From: Brachyhypopomus gauderio | Taxonomy: Eukaryota; Chordata; Actinopteri; Gymnotiformes; Hypopomidae | NCBI RefSeq assembly: GCF_052324685.1 | Contig: NC_135220.1 | Coordinates: 7,895,320 to 7,959,319 of the forward strand | DNA length: 64,000 nt | Direction: 5' to 3' | Shown: positions 46,840-61,265 of the stretch, piece by piece | Position numbering within the stretch: position 1 is the stretch's first letter | Layout: every line of letters begins with the position of its first letter | Made by a program: the position numbers and the translations under genes | The notes under the pieces: generated by a model | Database searches by the model: none | Told to the model about the DNA's origin: nothing | The model's input: only the letters and a program-made list of their open reading frames with translations

Positions 46840-46944
46840 CTTCGTGGGAAACCTTCCTTGCCGCCAGTACCACAGAAAACTTTATCACTGCATCCTCCCC
46901 TTGTAATGCGGCCAAATCTCCTTTACTCCTAGTCGGAACCGCAT

Positions 46945-48612
46945 CTACGGGTTCCATGGAGGCAACAGCCACACCCAATGCCTGACACTCTCGTGGGACA
47001 GCGATTCCACCAGCCACCTCATCCATACTGCTTGGGGATGGGGGCAGTGGCAACCTCGACAAAGCGTCAGCATTCTTATTGGTCGCACCAGCACGATAGA
47101 TGACCTTGAAGTCAAAACAATGCCAACTGGGCAGCCCAACGCTGCTCCACTGCGCCCAGCTTCGCAGTCTGCAGGTAGCACAATGGGTTGTTGTCGGTGT
47201 AAACAGTAAAAGAATTTCCCCAAGAGATATTCTCTAAATTTTTCAGTTACCGCCCACTTCAATGCTAGCAGCTCCAACTTCATGGCACTGTAGTTGTTCA
47301 TATTTCGCTCCGTAGGCCTTAGTCCTCGACTTGCATAAGCAATCGGTCTCCTCCCCTCTGCACATTCCTGTGACAATACTGCCCCTAACCCTAGGGAGCT
47401 AGGATCCACCTCAAGAACAAATGGTGCAGAGAAATCGGCATATCCCAACACGGGAGCAGTCACTAACTTAGCCTTGAGGGAAGCAAAGGCTTGTTCACAG
47501 TCTGCATTCCAATAATCCTGAACTGACCCCAACTGTCGCTTTAGCCCCTTCTTTGGCTGCAGTTTAGTAACCAGCCTATGCAAGGGTGCAGCATGCTTGG
47601 CAAACCCCTCTACAAAGCGGCGATAATATGATGCAAATCCCAAAAATGAACGGAGCTGAAACAGAGTAGATGGCACCTTCCACTCAGCTACTACTGCAAT
47701 CTTGTCTGGATCCGTGGAGACGCCTGCTGCTGAGACTACATGTCCTAAATATCTTACTTCAGTCTGAAAAAAATGGCATTTGTTCAATTTCAGTTTGAGA
47801 CCATTCTGGTGCAACCGTTCCAAAACCAGCCTCAACCGCTCCATGTGCTCTACAAATGTGGAAGAAAACACCACCACATCATCCAAATACAGCAAAAGAG
47901 ACTGGAACCGCTGGTCCCCAAAAATCCTCTCCATCAACCTTTGAAAAGTCCCTGGGGCATTACACAATCCAAATGGCATACGTTGGAATTCGAATAATCC
48001 AAACGGGGTACAAAAAGCAGTCTTAGCCTGATCCTTAGCAGCTACTGGGACCTGATTATATCCACTAGCTAGATCCAAAGTTGAAAAAAACTTTGCTCCA
48101 ACCAGCGCATCCAATGACTCCTCAATCCTAGGGAGAGGAAATGCGTCTTTACGAGTCTTTGCATTAAGCTGTCGATAATCAACGCACAAGCGTATAGAAC
48201 CGTCTTTCTTCTGAACAACCACAATTGGAGATGAGTAGGGGCTACAACTCGGTTTGGCTATCCCACACTCTACCAGCTCTTGTATATGCGCCTTTACCAA
48301 GTCATATTGTGACAGGGGAAGCCTGCGGTATCGCTGTCGGACTGGGACATCATCCACCAGTGGTATTTCATGCTCAACAAGAGTTGTACACCCCAAATCC
48401 CCCGTCTCATGGCTGAACACTGTTGCATACTGTTCAAGCAATGCTTTAGCCTCTTGCTGTTCCTCAGACTTTAAATTAGGCCAACAGACTTCACCTAAAT
48501 CTACCAGTGATGTACTTTGTACTCCCACTGACTGAATATAGGCTATTGGACCCTGACTATCTTCTTGTTCAGTGAAAGAAAGGGGGTACTGTGCTGGACA
48601 CACGCTAGCCAT
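46945..48612 (-). mobile_element. Gypsy reverse transcriptase/RNase H region
   Basis: RT motifs appear in order: SPIVVVQKKDGSIRLCVDYR, FSTLDLASGYNQV, AFCTPFGLFEFQRMPFGL, and the catalytic LLYLDDVVVFS box. A thumb region (YLGHVVSAAGVSTDPDKI) and the start of RNase H (FVLEVDPSSLGLGAVLSQ) follow. These place it in Ty3/Gypsy. Confidence 0.92.
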
Positions 48613-48627
48613 ACTAAGCTGCCCTAA

Positions 48628-49975
48628 GGCATGGGTTAAAGCAAGAAATTTTCATTTGACTGAATTTTTTCTTGGCAAAAGACAATGCCAGCAATTACTG
48701 AAAATGTGGTGTAGTTGGGACACGGCCTCTTTTGCCTAATTCTACACAATAAACACATTTATAAAGTATATTTATCTAAACAGCCTGTGTAAGGAGAGAA
48801 GAGAGAATGAACACCTGAGCAGTAAATGTACATAAATGTGTATTTAATGGGAGTTATCTGGGGGTCCTCTTCCAGAAAATTATTTAAAGATCAAGTCAAA
48901 TTTAGTGAATCCTGGTTTAAAAGGTATGAAGCTCTCTTGTTTTTATCAGATTCACCATCGCAAAAACATAAGCCGTAAGATTACCTGCTTTAAGTAGGTA
49001 TGTTACAAAAAAATTAACACCACTGGATAGAGCTTTTAAATACAAACAGAACAACACCATCCATGTTAAGCCTGGTTTAAGCCTTTACACTTGACGCAGC
49101 ACGAGTGGCGTGAGCAGCGCGAGGGTCCGCACGCCGAAAATGACGTAATCGCGGTGGCTCCACCCATGCGCGAGAGCCTCGCAGTCGTGCACCTCTCGAA
49201 TTTTGTAACTTCGCGCGCACAGCGCTTCAGCGCAGTGAACCAAGTCATGTTTGCCGGGTTCATACACCTTTATAAGGTGGAATTAAAGCACTTGTACGTC
49301 ACTTTCAAGGTCCATTTCAACGCGTTCTCAACGTTAAATTTAATTAAGTTAAATATTTATACATATACTCGAAATGATTCGAAATAATTATCTTTTTATC
49401 ACATTATTTAATGGTGGTTTATTTTCAAAACGCCCAATCTTAACGACTTCACGTTCTCTCATGTTTCATCCTGGAATTACAAGAGGCTCGTATTTGTTAG
49501 CGTAATAACTGTTCAGTCAGACAGATATTTGTTGTGAAACGAAGTAGTTACATTTTCAAGCATTTTAAAGTACTTTAGCCTAAATTCCAGCACTAATGCA
49601 ACATTACAATTGTTCAGGTAAATGTTCATTCCCCTGTTTTTGAGGGGACTACACTGCAAAAAGAATGTGACGCAGCAAGTAGACTCCGCCGTTCGCGCAG
49701 GTGTACAGAGTCGCGCGCTACGGTCATGCCAGGCAGGGGGGAGGTAAAAACTTTTCTACGTAACATCCGCAAATCTGAAGGCGGAATGAACCGCAAGTCA
49801 ATCAAATGACACCGCCGTCATCCATCCAGCGCTGATGAGCGCCAGTGAGAATCATATTTCGGCCACAAAACAGATAGCACGTGCGTGTGTTTATTATGAT
49901 TTGATGGATTTTTTCCCCAAAAAAAATCAAATGACGGAAATCCGTTGTAGTGACGGAGAACTTTAACCCATGCCC
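48628..49975. mobile_element. PIF/Harbinger-like TIR element inside Gypsy
   Basis: Starts GGCATGGGTTAAAG and ends with the inverse CTTTAACCCATGCC, with TAA repeated on both sides (48,625-48,627 and 49,976-49,978). Removing it joins the Gypsy protease and RT regions smoothly. The interior has CpG-rich stretches (49,090-49,260 and 49,660-49,760) but no transposase frame. The TAA target and short TIR fit PIF/Harbinger; a long MITE is the best description. Confidence 0.72.
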
Positions 49976-49979
49976 TAAG

Positions 49980-50875
49980 GCAACCCTCGGCTTTAACCAC
50001 TGGTCTTGATGACCAACATTAACTACTGGAACCACCAGACTACCCTTCTCCACAGGCAAAAGCGCACTAGGGACCAACAATCCTGGAGGGAGATCCTGTC
50101 CTTGGCCTGAAGCTTCCAGTAAGACTGTACGCACACAAGATGCCAGATCTTGACACGTGGCCGGAACCAGTTTCAAAGTGCCAGCAGGGATCCGCACCGC
50201 AGGACCCCTCGGGGTGACAGCTGAACCTATATGACCGGAACTAGAAACATATTCTAAAGCTTGGCACTCAGAGAGGGCTGGCATCCACCCTGGCGCTGCG
50301 GCCCGCAATACTGGGGACTGAAACAACCGATCTCCATGCTGACTAAACAATTCTCTGTAGCAGCTGGTCAATACATTCATGCCTAACACCCCTGGGACTA
50401 GCCCCTTTTTCTGCCGAGTAAGTGCATCCCCTGGATCTTTTACTACCAGGATGCCCATGCAAGGTAAGCACTTTCCCAACACTTCTACATCCAGCTCTAC
50501 ATAACCACAGTATGGAATATCCAACCCGTTTGCAGCTTTAAGACGCAACCCCCTGCAATACTGAAGCCGCTCCTGCACTCTAGGCTGAAAGTGTGCGAAA
50601 AAAAACCGTTCTGTAATGGTAGTCACCATGGATCCAGTGTCCAAAAGGGATGGTACTACTACTCCATCTACTAGGACATTAACTACTGGACATTGCCCCA
50701 CCAATCTAGGACCAATACCATCAGACCCACCGGCTCCCGAGCCCCGACAACCCTCATCCAGCATGTGGCTCTCCATACTGGCGGGAATTAGTTTCCCTGT
50801 GGCTGCCCTTGGGTGTTGGAGGACACTACTGCCCTTCCACCTCCCAGTCTCTCTCTCACTGGGGTGGCCTGCCAT
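49980..50875 (-). mobile_element. Gypsy protease-containing region
   Basis: Holds the aspartic protease signature VPSLLDTGSMVTTI, followed by the C-terminal part that leads toward RT. It overlaps the end of the gag frame in a different frame, as is common in this group. Confidence 0.8.
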
Positions 50876-51822
50876 CCCTCAGACCCAGGACAATATCTGG
50901 CTATATGTCCTGGCCTATTACACTGTCTGCAAATTGGCCTACCATCAGATTCAAATCTCAACCGCTTAGTCTGCTGGTTATTAGTCCCAGCCCTTAATGG
51001 TGGGTGGTTAGCTAACTGTGCTAAGATAGCATCCAGCTGACTTTGCTGTTTACATAAACACTCTTTTACCTCAGCCATTTCACTAGAGGAAACTGTGGCA
51101 TTAACCACCTGTGTATCACACCCAGCTTCCCATTGAGAGTCACAGGAAAACGCCCTACTACGTGCAGTAGCCCCACGCTCCCCTTCGGCCACCCAGCGCT
51201 GTGCTTCCCCACGAATAGTCAAGAAGGATATGTTAGGATCACTGCGAACCAACCGTTTCAACTCTCGACGGAGCATACCATCCTTCACATATTCTATGAA
51301 CTGATCTCTAACCAAAATATCAGCATTAGTAGCAGACCCTGGACTCTTCCGCTTCACCACTTCCATTAATGACAACAAAGCATGGGAGAACTCTCGCAAC
51401 GTTTCCCCCTCACGCTGGCGCCGTTGAAAGAATTGCTTCTGTGCTTCTATATGAGATTGCAAACATCCAAAAGTCTCCAATAAAATCTGCAAAACACGCT
51501 CCGGATCACTCCGATCTACCGCGGGGCGGAACTTTATTTCTAACTTGGCTTCCCCATCTAATAAATCATATAAAAACGATGCTTGCTCTAATTGAGTCAT
51601 ATATCTAGTACTTAAACACTGCCGTGCCTCTTCTACCCACTCCTCTACGGGTACCTGATCGTGTGCAACATTACCAGAGAACCGTGGGCACTTGCGCTCA
51701 CGGGGCACAAACATAACGTTCTGTGACTTGTGCTGGGGTGGGCAAAGGATCAGATTCCCTACTCTGTGATGACTGACCTGACGTCCTTGGCTCTCCTGAC
51801 ACTCTCTGGTGAAGACTAGCAT
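50788..51822 (-). mobile_element. Gypsy gag region with one zinc knuckle
   Basis: Open frame of 344 codons. A capsid-like helical part (VEEWVEEARQCLSTRYMTQL, ASFLYDLLDGEAKLEI, REFSHALLSLMEVVKRK) leads to a single CCHC knuckle, CRQCNRPGHIARYC, near residue 300. Its N-terminal region extends upstream toward the Tc1 insertion. The capsid part resembles the gag type from which PNMA/Arc genes derive, but this copy is clearly part of the retroelement. Confidence 0.82.
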
Positions 51823-51941
51823 TGTCCGCCTGCAGCTTCTGAACCTGCTCTGTCAGAGTCCTGATCTGTTCCTCCCAATCCTCCATGGGGTCTACTCCTG
51901 GCACAGATAACCAAAACAAATTTAGACACGGTAAAAATGTA

Positions 51942-53553
<1,612 letters not shown>

Positions 53554-53726
53554 TATGTCTTACACCTCAGAACACACAGAAGCTAAAATAAAACCCAACG
53601 TACTTTACACAGTCCTTCCCAGGATTCAACCAGTCGCTGTTTTTTTTTTTTTCTTTCACAACCAAAAAAAAATTAGGAAACAAATAGTATGTTGCCCGCC
53701 ACTTAATTGACGCCGTCCCTGAAAGG

Positions 53727-53746
53727 GATCCTGCCTGACTACGCCA
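53727..53746 (-). other. Gypsy primer binding site, tRNA-Ser type
   Basis: Four bases inside the 5' LTR, the minus strand reads TGGCGTAGTCAGGCAGGATC. This fits the 3' end of a vertebrate tRNA-Ser (…CTGCCGACTACG plus CCA) apart from a one-base difference. It marks where minus-strand DNA synthesis is primed. Confidence 0.7.
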
Positions 53747-53750
53747 ATAA

Positions 53751-54998
53751 TGTAACACAGGCAATGAGGTGTACCAATTTAGCCCAGGACAATCACAGCA
53801 ACCTGGCAAAACCACCTCACACCGGTATACACCCCCAATGACTTGGGCAACCCTTCCCCACTCGCAGGGGTCTCAACTGAATGAGCAGAGACGGCAACCA
53901 AGTAGAGGGCAACAATAACAATGTTTATTTTAAAAGAAAAATAAACAAACAATCTCCAGGCTACTGTGGTGGGCACGCAACTCCAGTGGAGGGCTTCACC
54001 CTAAAACACGGACCAATAGTTCACAGCAAATTATTATGTGCAATAAAACCACCACACTAATAAAGTCGAATACCCCCACACAACCACTGCAAACTATCAC
54101 ACAACCCCCACACTGTACCGCATTCCACCAACAGCACCTTTGGAGAAAATAAACAAAACGAAAAAACAACAACATTACTATCCAAGTTATTAAATGTCAC
54201 AGAATAAAAGCTACAATTATTTATTCTAGTTAAAAATATACTCTTCCGTCAGCTTCCAATCTCACTTAGGAAGTGAGATTACTCAAGGCTCATGATACAA
54301 CGACACCAATTGACATCAGAATACAGGGCAGAAATAATTGTCAATAACAATAAAATTGTACCATACAAAGGACAAACAAGCGGACACAAAAAAAACAATA
54401 TAACAAAACAGCGACTGGTGCTGATGTAAATTCAAACACTTGTTCACTGGGACCGGTCTATTGTCAGCAGGTAGTGCTATGGTATTCCTCTGCTAGGAAT
54501 TCGTGTCTAATGAAATAAAAATTATATCAGTATGAATAAATCTAATAATTACATTTACAGACACTACAAATTCCCAGCATACCAACCTAGAACGCGTCAG
54601 GCTTGTTACGACCGTCTCGTTTCCCCAATTCATAAAGTCTCTTGACACTGTATTAAAAATGTGCTCTTCTAAAACTCTCTGGAACAGCTTTCGATCTATA
54701 AAACGTTAACCAACACATCAGTTTAGTAATATACAACCTTAGCAATACTGCAAATCACTAAGGTGAACTTACTCCATAAAATCCAGACACAGCGCCGAGC
54801 TCAAACCGCCGATATGCACCACACCAAACAATCATTCTTCCGCAGGGCTGGCAGAATATAAAGGCACGACCAATCAGCGAATTACGTCGCTACTGCCGTA
54901 CTGCGCATGACGAACGTCAACCCCCGACACTGTGGGTGTTGCCACTAAACGGTCTGGAGGGGAACTGAATGCCATTACACGGGTCCTACCTGTCACAC
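53751..54998 (-). mobile_element. Gypsy LTR (right, 5' side)
   Basis: Matches the left LTR over about 1.03 kb (53,751-54,785) and probably continues as U3 to the TGTGACAGG start (minus strand) near 54,998. A TATAAA-like motif at about 54,858 lies in that part. The outer boundary is uncertain. Confidence 0.7.
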
Positions 54999-55235
54999 GT
55001 TGAAATAACGCAAACCTTTCATGCTGGGTTAACAAAATACCTGGTTTTATTTACCACACCATTAAGGTTTATGTTAGTAGCACTGTTTGGTTTTACTGTG
55101 TAGTTAACACACACAACTTTTATGTACAGTTGCATGCTGGTGAAGCAGCAAATAATTAAACACTGAACTGGATACTTCAAGATCCTGCGGACTGAAACAG
55201 AGGCAGGAACAGAGACATCCAGGACATCCATCCCA

Positions 55236-57350
55236 GAGCCCTATAGAGAGAGAGTCGCGTCAACTCCGTTCACTCCAATGGACCAGTTTTTTACAGCAAT
55301 GGCGGATCGTGGAGCCTGTCAATAGTTCCCGGAAGTTAGCAGCAAATACGAGCAGCGCAGTCAAACTGGAGCAGTGGACCATCTGTGATACACTTTTACA
55401 GGTTAGTATGCTTAAAAAAATCACATTGTGTATTATAAGGACATCAGAATCAAATTAACATGTGCATTAAAATGTGAATTAAAGCATTTTAGTGAATTAT
55501 CCACCTCTTAATAAGCAGATTTAGGAAACTAAATCTATGCTAAGAACGCGAATACGGTTAGCGAGATTTCACATTAACGACCGACAGCCTATTAATTGTA
55601 AATTCCACTCTTAATGCCATTTCACCTAAACGCGATGTTTTTGCGGGGTAGCTAGTATTGGTTAAATATAACGTTTGAGTGTGATTGTAGAGTGTGTTGG
55701 GTCGAGGAGATAAAATGAGGATATCCATTTTGGAGTACCAGCTAACATTTTATTTGCTTTTATTTTATTTATTTATCCTTTTATTTATTTTATTTTCCTT
55801 TTTATTTCGTTTTATTTATTTTTATTTTATTTTATTAACGCATTTCCTCAGTTTTTTAAACTGCTGGATATAAAAGACGTATACTATTTAGTGTGATTAA
55901 GTTTTAAATATTCTATCACTTAAAGAAATAATATAATTATTAGGAGTTCATACTTATTATACCTGTGTCAGCACTATATCTGTGATCAGCAGCTATGGGC
56001 CCTGTCTTTACAGGTCCAGTGGTGCATCATAGTGCAGGGGGCTTCCTCTTTCTGAGTGCGGGGCGATGCACAAAAATGGTGGGAACAGCATCTGCTCTCA
56101 GCCTAGTCTTGCCCTGTTTGGTTTTGATGAACTGGTCTGCCTCAAAATGTGCCTGCAGAGTGATGTGAGTTTACTCCTCACACATGACAACTCAGTTTTG
56201 TTTACCCATATACATATCCCATAGTGGGTGAATACACAGTATTAGAGAACACTTACTGGATACGTATACACTCATTACACATATAAAAAACAACCAAGGA
56301 TGTGCAACAAGTTCAAATTCATATAACATCAATACTCATAATAATCATTTTCTCCTGCCTTTTTCTCCTCTCTCTCTTTAAGCCAAAGAACCATAGGGGA
56401 TTCAATGGAGCCTGCAACTAGATAGCACCCTCACCCTGCACCCAAGTCTGTCTGGAGTCTTTGATTTTTTTTGTTCACTATTCTGTATTTTAATAAATCA
56501 GGCATTAAGCTTTCCAATAGTGTGTTTATTGTGAAATGTGCAAATGCAGTGTTTGATGATTACCTCACATATATATTTGCTGTTGTAATTTTAGTGAGGG
56601 TAAGATTGCTCCTGCTTAGTTGAGACAACCATTTTTTTTCTCCTCTCAGTATCAGTTGGGAAACCATACATTTTTGCTCGATTGGAGCATCCCCATGCAA
56701 CACAGCAAACTATGGTGGACACCTACACAAACAACACGGAGGAAAGGACACAGAAAAACTGCTTGACACGATATTCATATTTGAGATTATTAGAGATTTA
56801 TTTAATGAATTAATTGCTGTAAATAAGTGTGTATTAAAAAGACAAGATATATATATATATCATTTATCAATGTATTTTAATGTCATATACTGTCTGGATG
56901 TAAATGTAATGTGTTTTAATGTACCTTTTTAAAGCATATTTCTGCACAATGAAGTCAAAGAAAATTTTCCTTCTGTCAGAAAATGTACATTAGTCATTTC
57001 GATTAATTAGGTCCCCAATACCATGGGATTACAGAAATCACCATGATTTAAAGATATGTTAATGTTATAAAATTAATCTAATCTGAATTTCTCACCCCTT
57101 CCTGTCCCTCTAAATATATAAATGAACGTAATATATAACAATTATAAAACAATCAAAGCATTAAACAGCGATGTGCTCTAAAATTAGCCTAAAGTTGGTT
57201 GCTATATGTTCACAATCCTCAAATCGCAGTTCTGTCTCTGTGTTTATGCGCTCAAATTGAACTTCCTGGAACTATCTGAAGCCTCCGTGAATCACGTGAC
57301 CATCAAGCGTTTTGAACTTCCGTTGTCGCGACTCTCTCTCTATATGGCTC
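55236..57350 (-). mobile_element. TIR element carrying THAP-domain remains
   Basis: Inverted ends of 24 bp: TATAGAGAGAGAGTCGCG preceded by GAGCC at the left, and the inverse (CGCGACTCTCTCTCTATA then TGGCTC) at the right. Between them the minus strand holds two pieces of a THAP zinc finger. No transposase was recognised and no target duplication was resolved. THAP fingers are found in P, Kolobok and ISL2EU-type transposases; the family here is undecided. Confidence 0.65.
56027..56713 (-). pseudogene. THAP zinc-finger gene remnant (two exons)
   Basis: Piece 1 (about 56,713-56,565) reads VCCVAWGCSNR, KMYGFPTDTERRRKK and, after a one-base slip in an A-run, WLSQLSRSNLT. These are the first cysteines and core tryptophan of a THAP finger. 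Piece 2 (56,152-56,027) follows a CTCTGCAG acceptor and reads AHFEADQFIKTKQGKTRL, then RADAVPTIFVHRP: the HF and the AVPTIF box that closes the domain. A GTGAGG donor lies at 56,568. The start position reads CCACCATAG instead of CCACCATG, and the third zinc cysteine is not found at the exon join. Dead copy; DNA-binding role inferred from the family. Confidence 0.7.
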
Positions 57351-58384
57351 CTATCCATCCATACAATCATTCACACCCACACACACACTATATAATAAAT
57401 TTTACTTTATTATGCAAACAATAACCAAGCAATTTATTTTGGGTAGCCAAATGACTTAATCTATATATTTTTTTACTATGGGAGCACTGAGAGACAAATA
57501 TGCTAAAGTGCCAAGTTAAACCGAAGAGTACAGTAATCTTTGGCTCCCCTCATAAAGCATCATGGAGATACTTCATAACAAAACTAAATTAAATTTCAAA
57601 TGTGAATGAAAAGATTTGCATGGGAGTGGCCACAAAGTATTTTTTGTTTAAACAAGTGAAGGAGAATGTTGAGCAACTAAGCTTAATGTGTGAATGTAAC
57701 CACCAGGGGTCAACCTTTGTATGTGAAATGGAATACATTAATACATTAAAACAAGTAAGCCTTCATTTTAAAGGCTAACACACTGACACTTGGGAGTTTA
57801 ATTCAGACATATGTTATTCACAAAATCCAAACTTACTTATGAATTCAAGCACATATAGAATTCTGTTCTGACAATAACATGAACCAAAAGTTCAACTATG
57901 AAAAAGTGATCAATCTTCAGGATAGGAGCACAAAAAAAGACAGGGCCAAAATTTACTTCTGAGCAATTCATTTAATCTTCCAACAGAAATGTAATTATCC
58001 TTATTGTGGCAAGGTAGACCAAACATCCCACATAGCCTATTGTTGTCACACATTAAAGTTGCCTTATATTCACACATGCATATTTATCATAAAAGTTAGA
58101 AATTGTGAAAAATATCCTTTCTTCATTGAAGCATCATGCCAAGAAGAATACTACCATTAGAGCGAAGCCCCTCATTTTTGTGATGACTTCCTGTTCTTAT
58201 CTAATTTGACAGCATTTTGTAAACATTAGCTTAGTTAAGGCAGCATGTGATGTGACTAATTTGTATGTGTTTTCCAAATGAAACATTCATTCTCTCCATG
58301 CATTCTGACTTTCATGTGTAAATTCACTTTTGACAAGATTACAGGGGTTGAGAAGGCTTTTAGAGTAAATCTATAGCCATCTTC
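57351..58384. other. No gene seen
   Basis: A/T-rich sequence without exon-like frames or recognisable repeat ends. Confidence 0.5.
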
Positions 58385-58477
58385 TCATAATTCAATTCAA
58401 TTCAGTTTATTTATAAAGCACATTTTAAAATAGCCAAGGCTAACCAAAAGTGCTGTACAACAGATAAAAAAAGTATA

Positions 58478-58627
58478 CACAGTATCCATACACCCACCCA
58501 TATACATACATATATATATATACATATACATACATACATACACATATACACACATATACACATACATACATATATGTACATACCGTATATACATACATAT
58601 ATACATACACACACATATACATACATA
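58478..58627. repeat. (CATA)n/(CA)n microsatellite in LINE 3' region
   Basis: About 150 bp of imperfect CATA, CA and TA repeats. The long minus-strand tyrosine/valine/cysteine-rich frames across it are repeat artefacts. Confidence 0.93.
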
Positions 58628-58753
58628 AAATTGAACCTACAATAAAATCTAATAAAAATATAAGATAAATCACTAAGAAGGCCATAGACCATAAACCACA
58701 TTATTGAACTGATTGACGTATCACTTGCAGTCATGAGCAAGTGAAAAAAGATA

Positions 58754-59299
58754 TGTCAGGGCTGGCTCGGATGCCGTGCCATCTACATCCACAAGGGGCA
58801 CCCGAGCCAGTCCTAGACTCCAGCAACGCAATCAGCAATGATCTGTCTCACCTGTTGCCATGGCTTCTTAAGGAAGCCAGTGGAAACGGATCATTGCTGA
58901 TTCGTTGTGGTTATGCCGTTATGCTCTCAGCCTCTCTCTTACTCTATTTTGCAGCGTTTGCCTCTTTAGGTGTCTCGCCACCTATCTCTCTTTTCTATCT
59001 TCTGTCTTTTTCGAGTCCTCTCCTGCATCGCTTACTGACCTCCCTCAAGTTTTCCTCACCTGTTTACCTTCCTATCCCGTTGCTGTTTGTATGGGAAGGG
59101 TTTTTGTTTGAATAGCCTTTTGCTATTAGTCAGCTACTTCCCCTGACGTCCTTGTTTTTGCTTTATTTCTTTTTACGCGTTGAGCAGTCCGCGTTTATTC
59201 AGGCGCTCCTTTTAGTTCTGTTATTTTTTGTGGCACTTGGTTCCACCTTTCTCTCGCTCTCTCTAACGCGGTGTGTGCGTCCCTACCACCGCCGTTACA
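58754..59299. mobile_element. Solo LTR, 546 bp
   Basis: Begins TGTCAGGGCTGG, ends CCGCCGTTACA, and is flanked by the perfect 5-bp duplication AGATA (58,749-58,753 and 59,300-59,304). It interrupts the extreme C-terminal codons of the LINE. The family is not identified. Confidence 0.8.
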
Positions 59300-61265
59300 A
59301 GATAGGTCTTAAGGCACGATTTAAACTGCTCAATTGAAGACACTGATCTAATTTCATAGGGCAAAGAGTTCCACAAAGTTGGGGCAGCAACAGAGAAAGC
59401 CCTATCACCCTTATGTTTTAAACGTGAGGTGGGAATTTTAAGCAGTAGTTTGTTAGAAGACCGAAGAGACCTGTTTGCATTATATGGACTAATCAAATCA
59501 GAAATGTACCGCGGGGCCACACCATGAAGAGCCTTAAAAACAAACAGTAGGATTTTAAAATGGATCCTGTACCTGATAGGAAGCCAGTGTAATGAAGCCA
59601 GGACTGGAGAAATATGGTCACGTTTTTTTGTTCCGGTAAGGAGTCTAGCAGCTGCATTTTGAACGAGTTGCAGACGGGCCAGAGAGGACTGATTTACCCC
59701 CATGTACAGGGAATTACAATAGTCAAGGCGTGTTGTGATAAAAGCATGAATAACAGTCTCGAGATCCTTAAATGACAAAATCGGTTTAAGTTTAGCAATT
59801 TGGCGTAATTGGAAAAAACTTGATTTTACAACGGAGTTGATTTGCTTTTCAAATTTAAGTGCTGGGTCAAAAATAACTCCAAGGTTTTTCACACAATGAG
59901 ATAAATTTTGAAAATGATAACTCAGATTATTTTTGAAGGATTCAATGTTACCAGGCTTGCCAAACAGGGCAACCTCTGTTTTGTCCTCATTGAGCTTAAG
60001 AAAGTTTAGTTAGCCATAGTTTGATTTCCCTCATACACGCTGACAAGATGTTTAGAGAGTGCGTATCCCCCGGTTTCAGTGGTAAGTATAGCTGAGTATC
60101 ATCAGCATAGCAATGATACGAGATTTCATATTTTTTAAAAATTAAACCTAAAGGAACTAAATAAAGTGAAAAGAGAATGGGGCCTAAGATGGAACCCTGT
60201 GGCAAACCAGTAGCAATGGGAGATGATAATGACACTGACTTACCTAATTGGACAGCAAAAGAGCGATCTTTTAGGTAGGAAGAAAACCAAGCTAGTGCTT
60301 TCCCCTGGACCCCTGCCACCGTGTTAAGACGCTTTATTAAAATATCGTGATCGACAGGTCCAGCATAACTAAAACGACACATGAATTACGGTCCAAATTA
60401 AGGAGGATATCATTCGTCAAGTAAGGCTGATTCTGTGCTGTGATTAGCTCGGAAACCTGATTGAAACTTGTCCAAGATATTATTCTCTGCTAAATAGGAA
60501 GAAAGTTGATTACAAACAACCTTTTCCAGGATTTTTGATGTGAGCGGCAATTTTGAGATGGGTCTATAACTAGACAAGGCAGCTGGGTCCAAATTAGGTT
60601 TTTTAATAAGAGGCTGAACTGAGTGCTTGAAACACAAAGGAACCAGTCCACTTAAGAGGCTAGAATTTATAATAGGGCATACAGTCGATCCGATAGTGTT
60701 CCAGACTTCTTTAAAAAGGCGTGTTGGAAGGGTGTCCAGTATAGATGTGGCCGGCTTCATACTAGACACAATCTTAGTCAACAGGGACAAAGAGATTTGG
60801 TCGAACTCTGACAAAGAAGCAGAGCAGGCAGGATTCTCAAGGATCGCATTGTCCAATAAGGGAATGGTTGATCTGATAGCTTGAATTTTGTCAGAAAAAT
60901 AGCTACGGAATTTGTCACATGATTCTGGAGACTCTTTAATATAAGGGGTATCAGCCGGTGTTAAAATCGAGTTTATCGTATTAAAAAGAACCCTAGGATT
61001 GTTTGAGTGAGTAGAGACTAAATTTGAAAAGTATTTAGCTCTGGCCGACATCACAGAAAGCTGGAACTTGACCAAAGAATCCCTAAAAATTTCGTATGAA
61101 ACTTGGAGCTTATCTTTTTTCCAGTTTCGCTCTGCTTTCCTGCACAGTAGTCTAAGTGAGTGTGTTTCAGTGTTAAACCAGGGCTGTTTTTTAGCTTTGG
61201 GCTTTCTAAGTCTAAGTGGAGCTATATCATCCAGGATATCTGAGCATGTTGAATTAAATCATCAT

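Larger units (their letters stand above)
58385..61265 (-). mobile_element. LINE (L2/CR1-type), 5' truncated, RT nearly complete
   Basis: The minus strand starts in the endonuclease-RT linker (KKQPWFNTETHSLRLLCRKA) near 61.2 kb. RT follows: KPATSILDTLPTRLFKEVW, SYRPISKLPLTSKILEKVV, QSGFRANHSTESALL (to 60,410); VAGVQGKALAWFSSYLKDRS, GLPQGSILGPILFSLYL, and the catalytic CYADDTQLY (60,382-59,996). In the same element LNEDKTEVALFG, KNLGVIFDPALKFEKQ, TRLDYCNSLYMG and RAFSVAAPTLWNSLP run to 59,305. Two frame breaks are visible (about 60,400 and 60,000). The 3' tail with TTGAATTGAATT repeats is at 58,385-58,410. A solo LTR and a (CATA)n tract lie between RT and tail. Confidence 0.9.

Noticed and set aside
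49066-49267. CpG-rich stretch as a promoter island of a host gene
   Set aside because: It lies inside the TAA-flanked TIR element inserted in the Gypsy retrotransposon; the frames there have no domain.
58397-58740. Tyr/Val/Met/Cys-rich frames of up to 109 codons
   Set aside because: Translations of the (CATA)n microsatellite.
58741-59115. 124-codon plus-strand frame starting MKKDMSGLARM
   Set aside because: It starts just outside and runs through a solo LTR defined by an AGATA duplication; no domain and no splice context.
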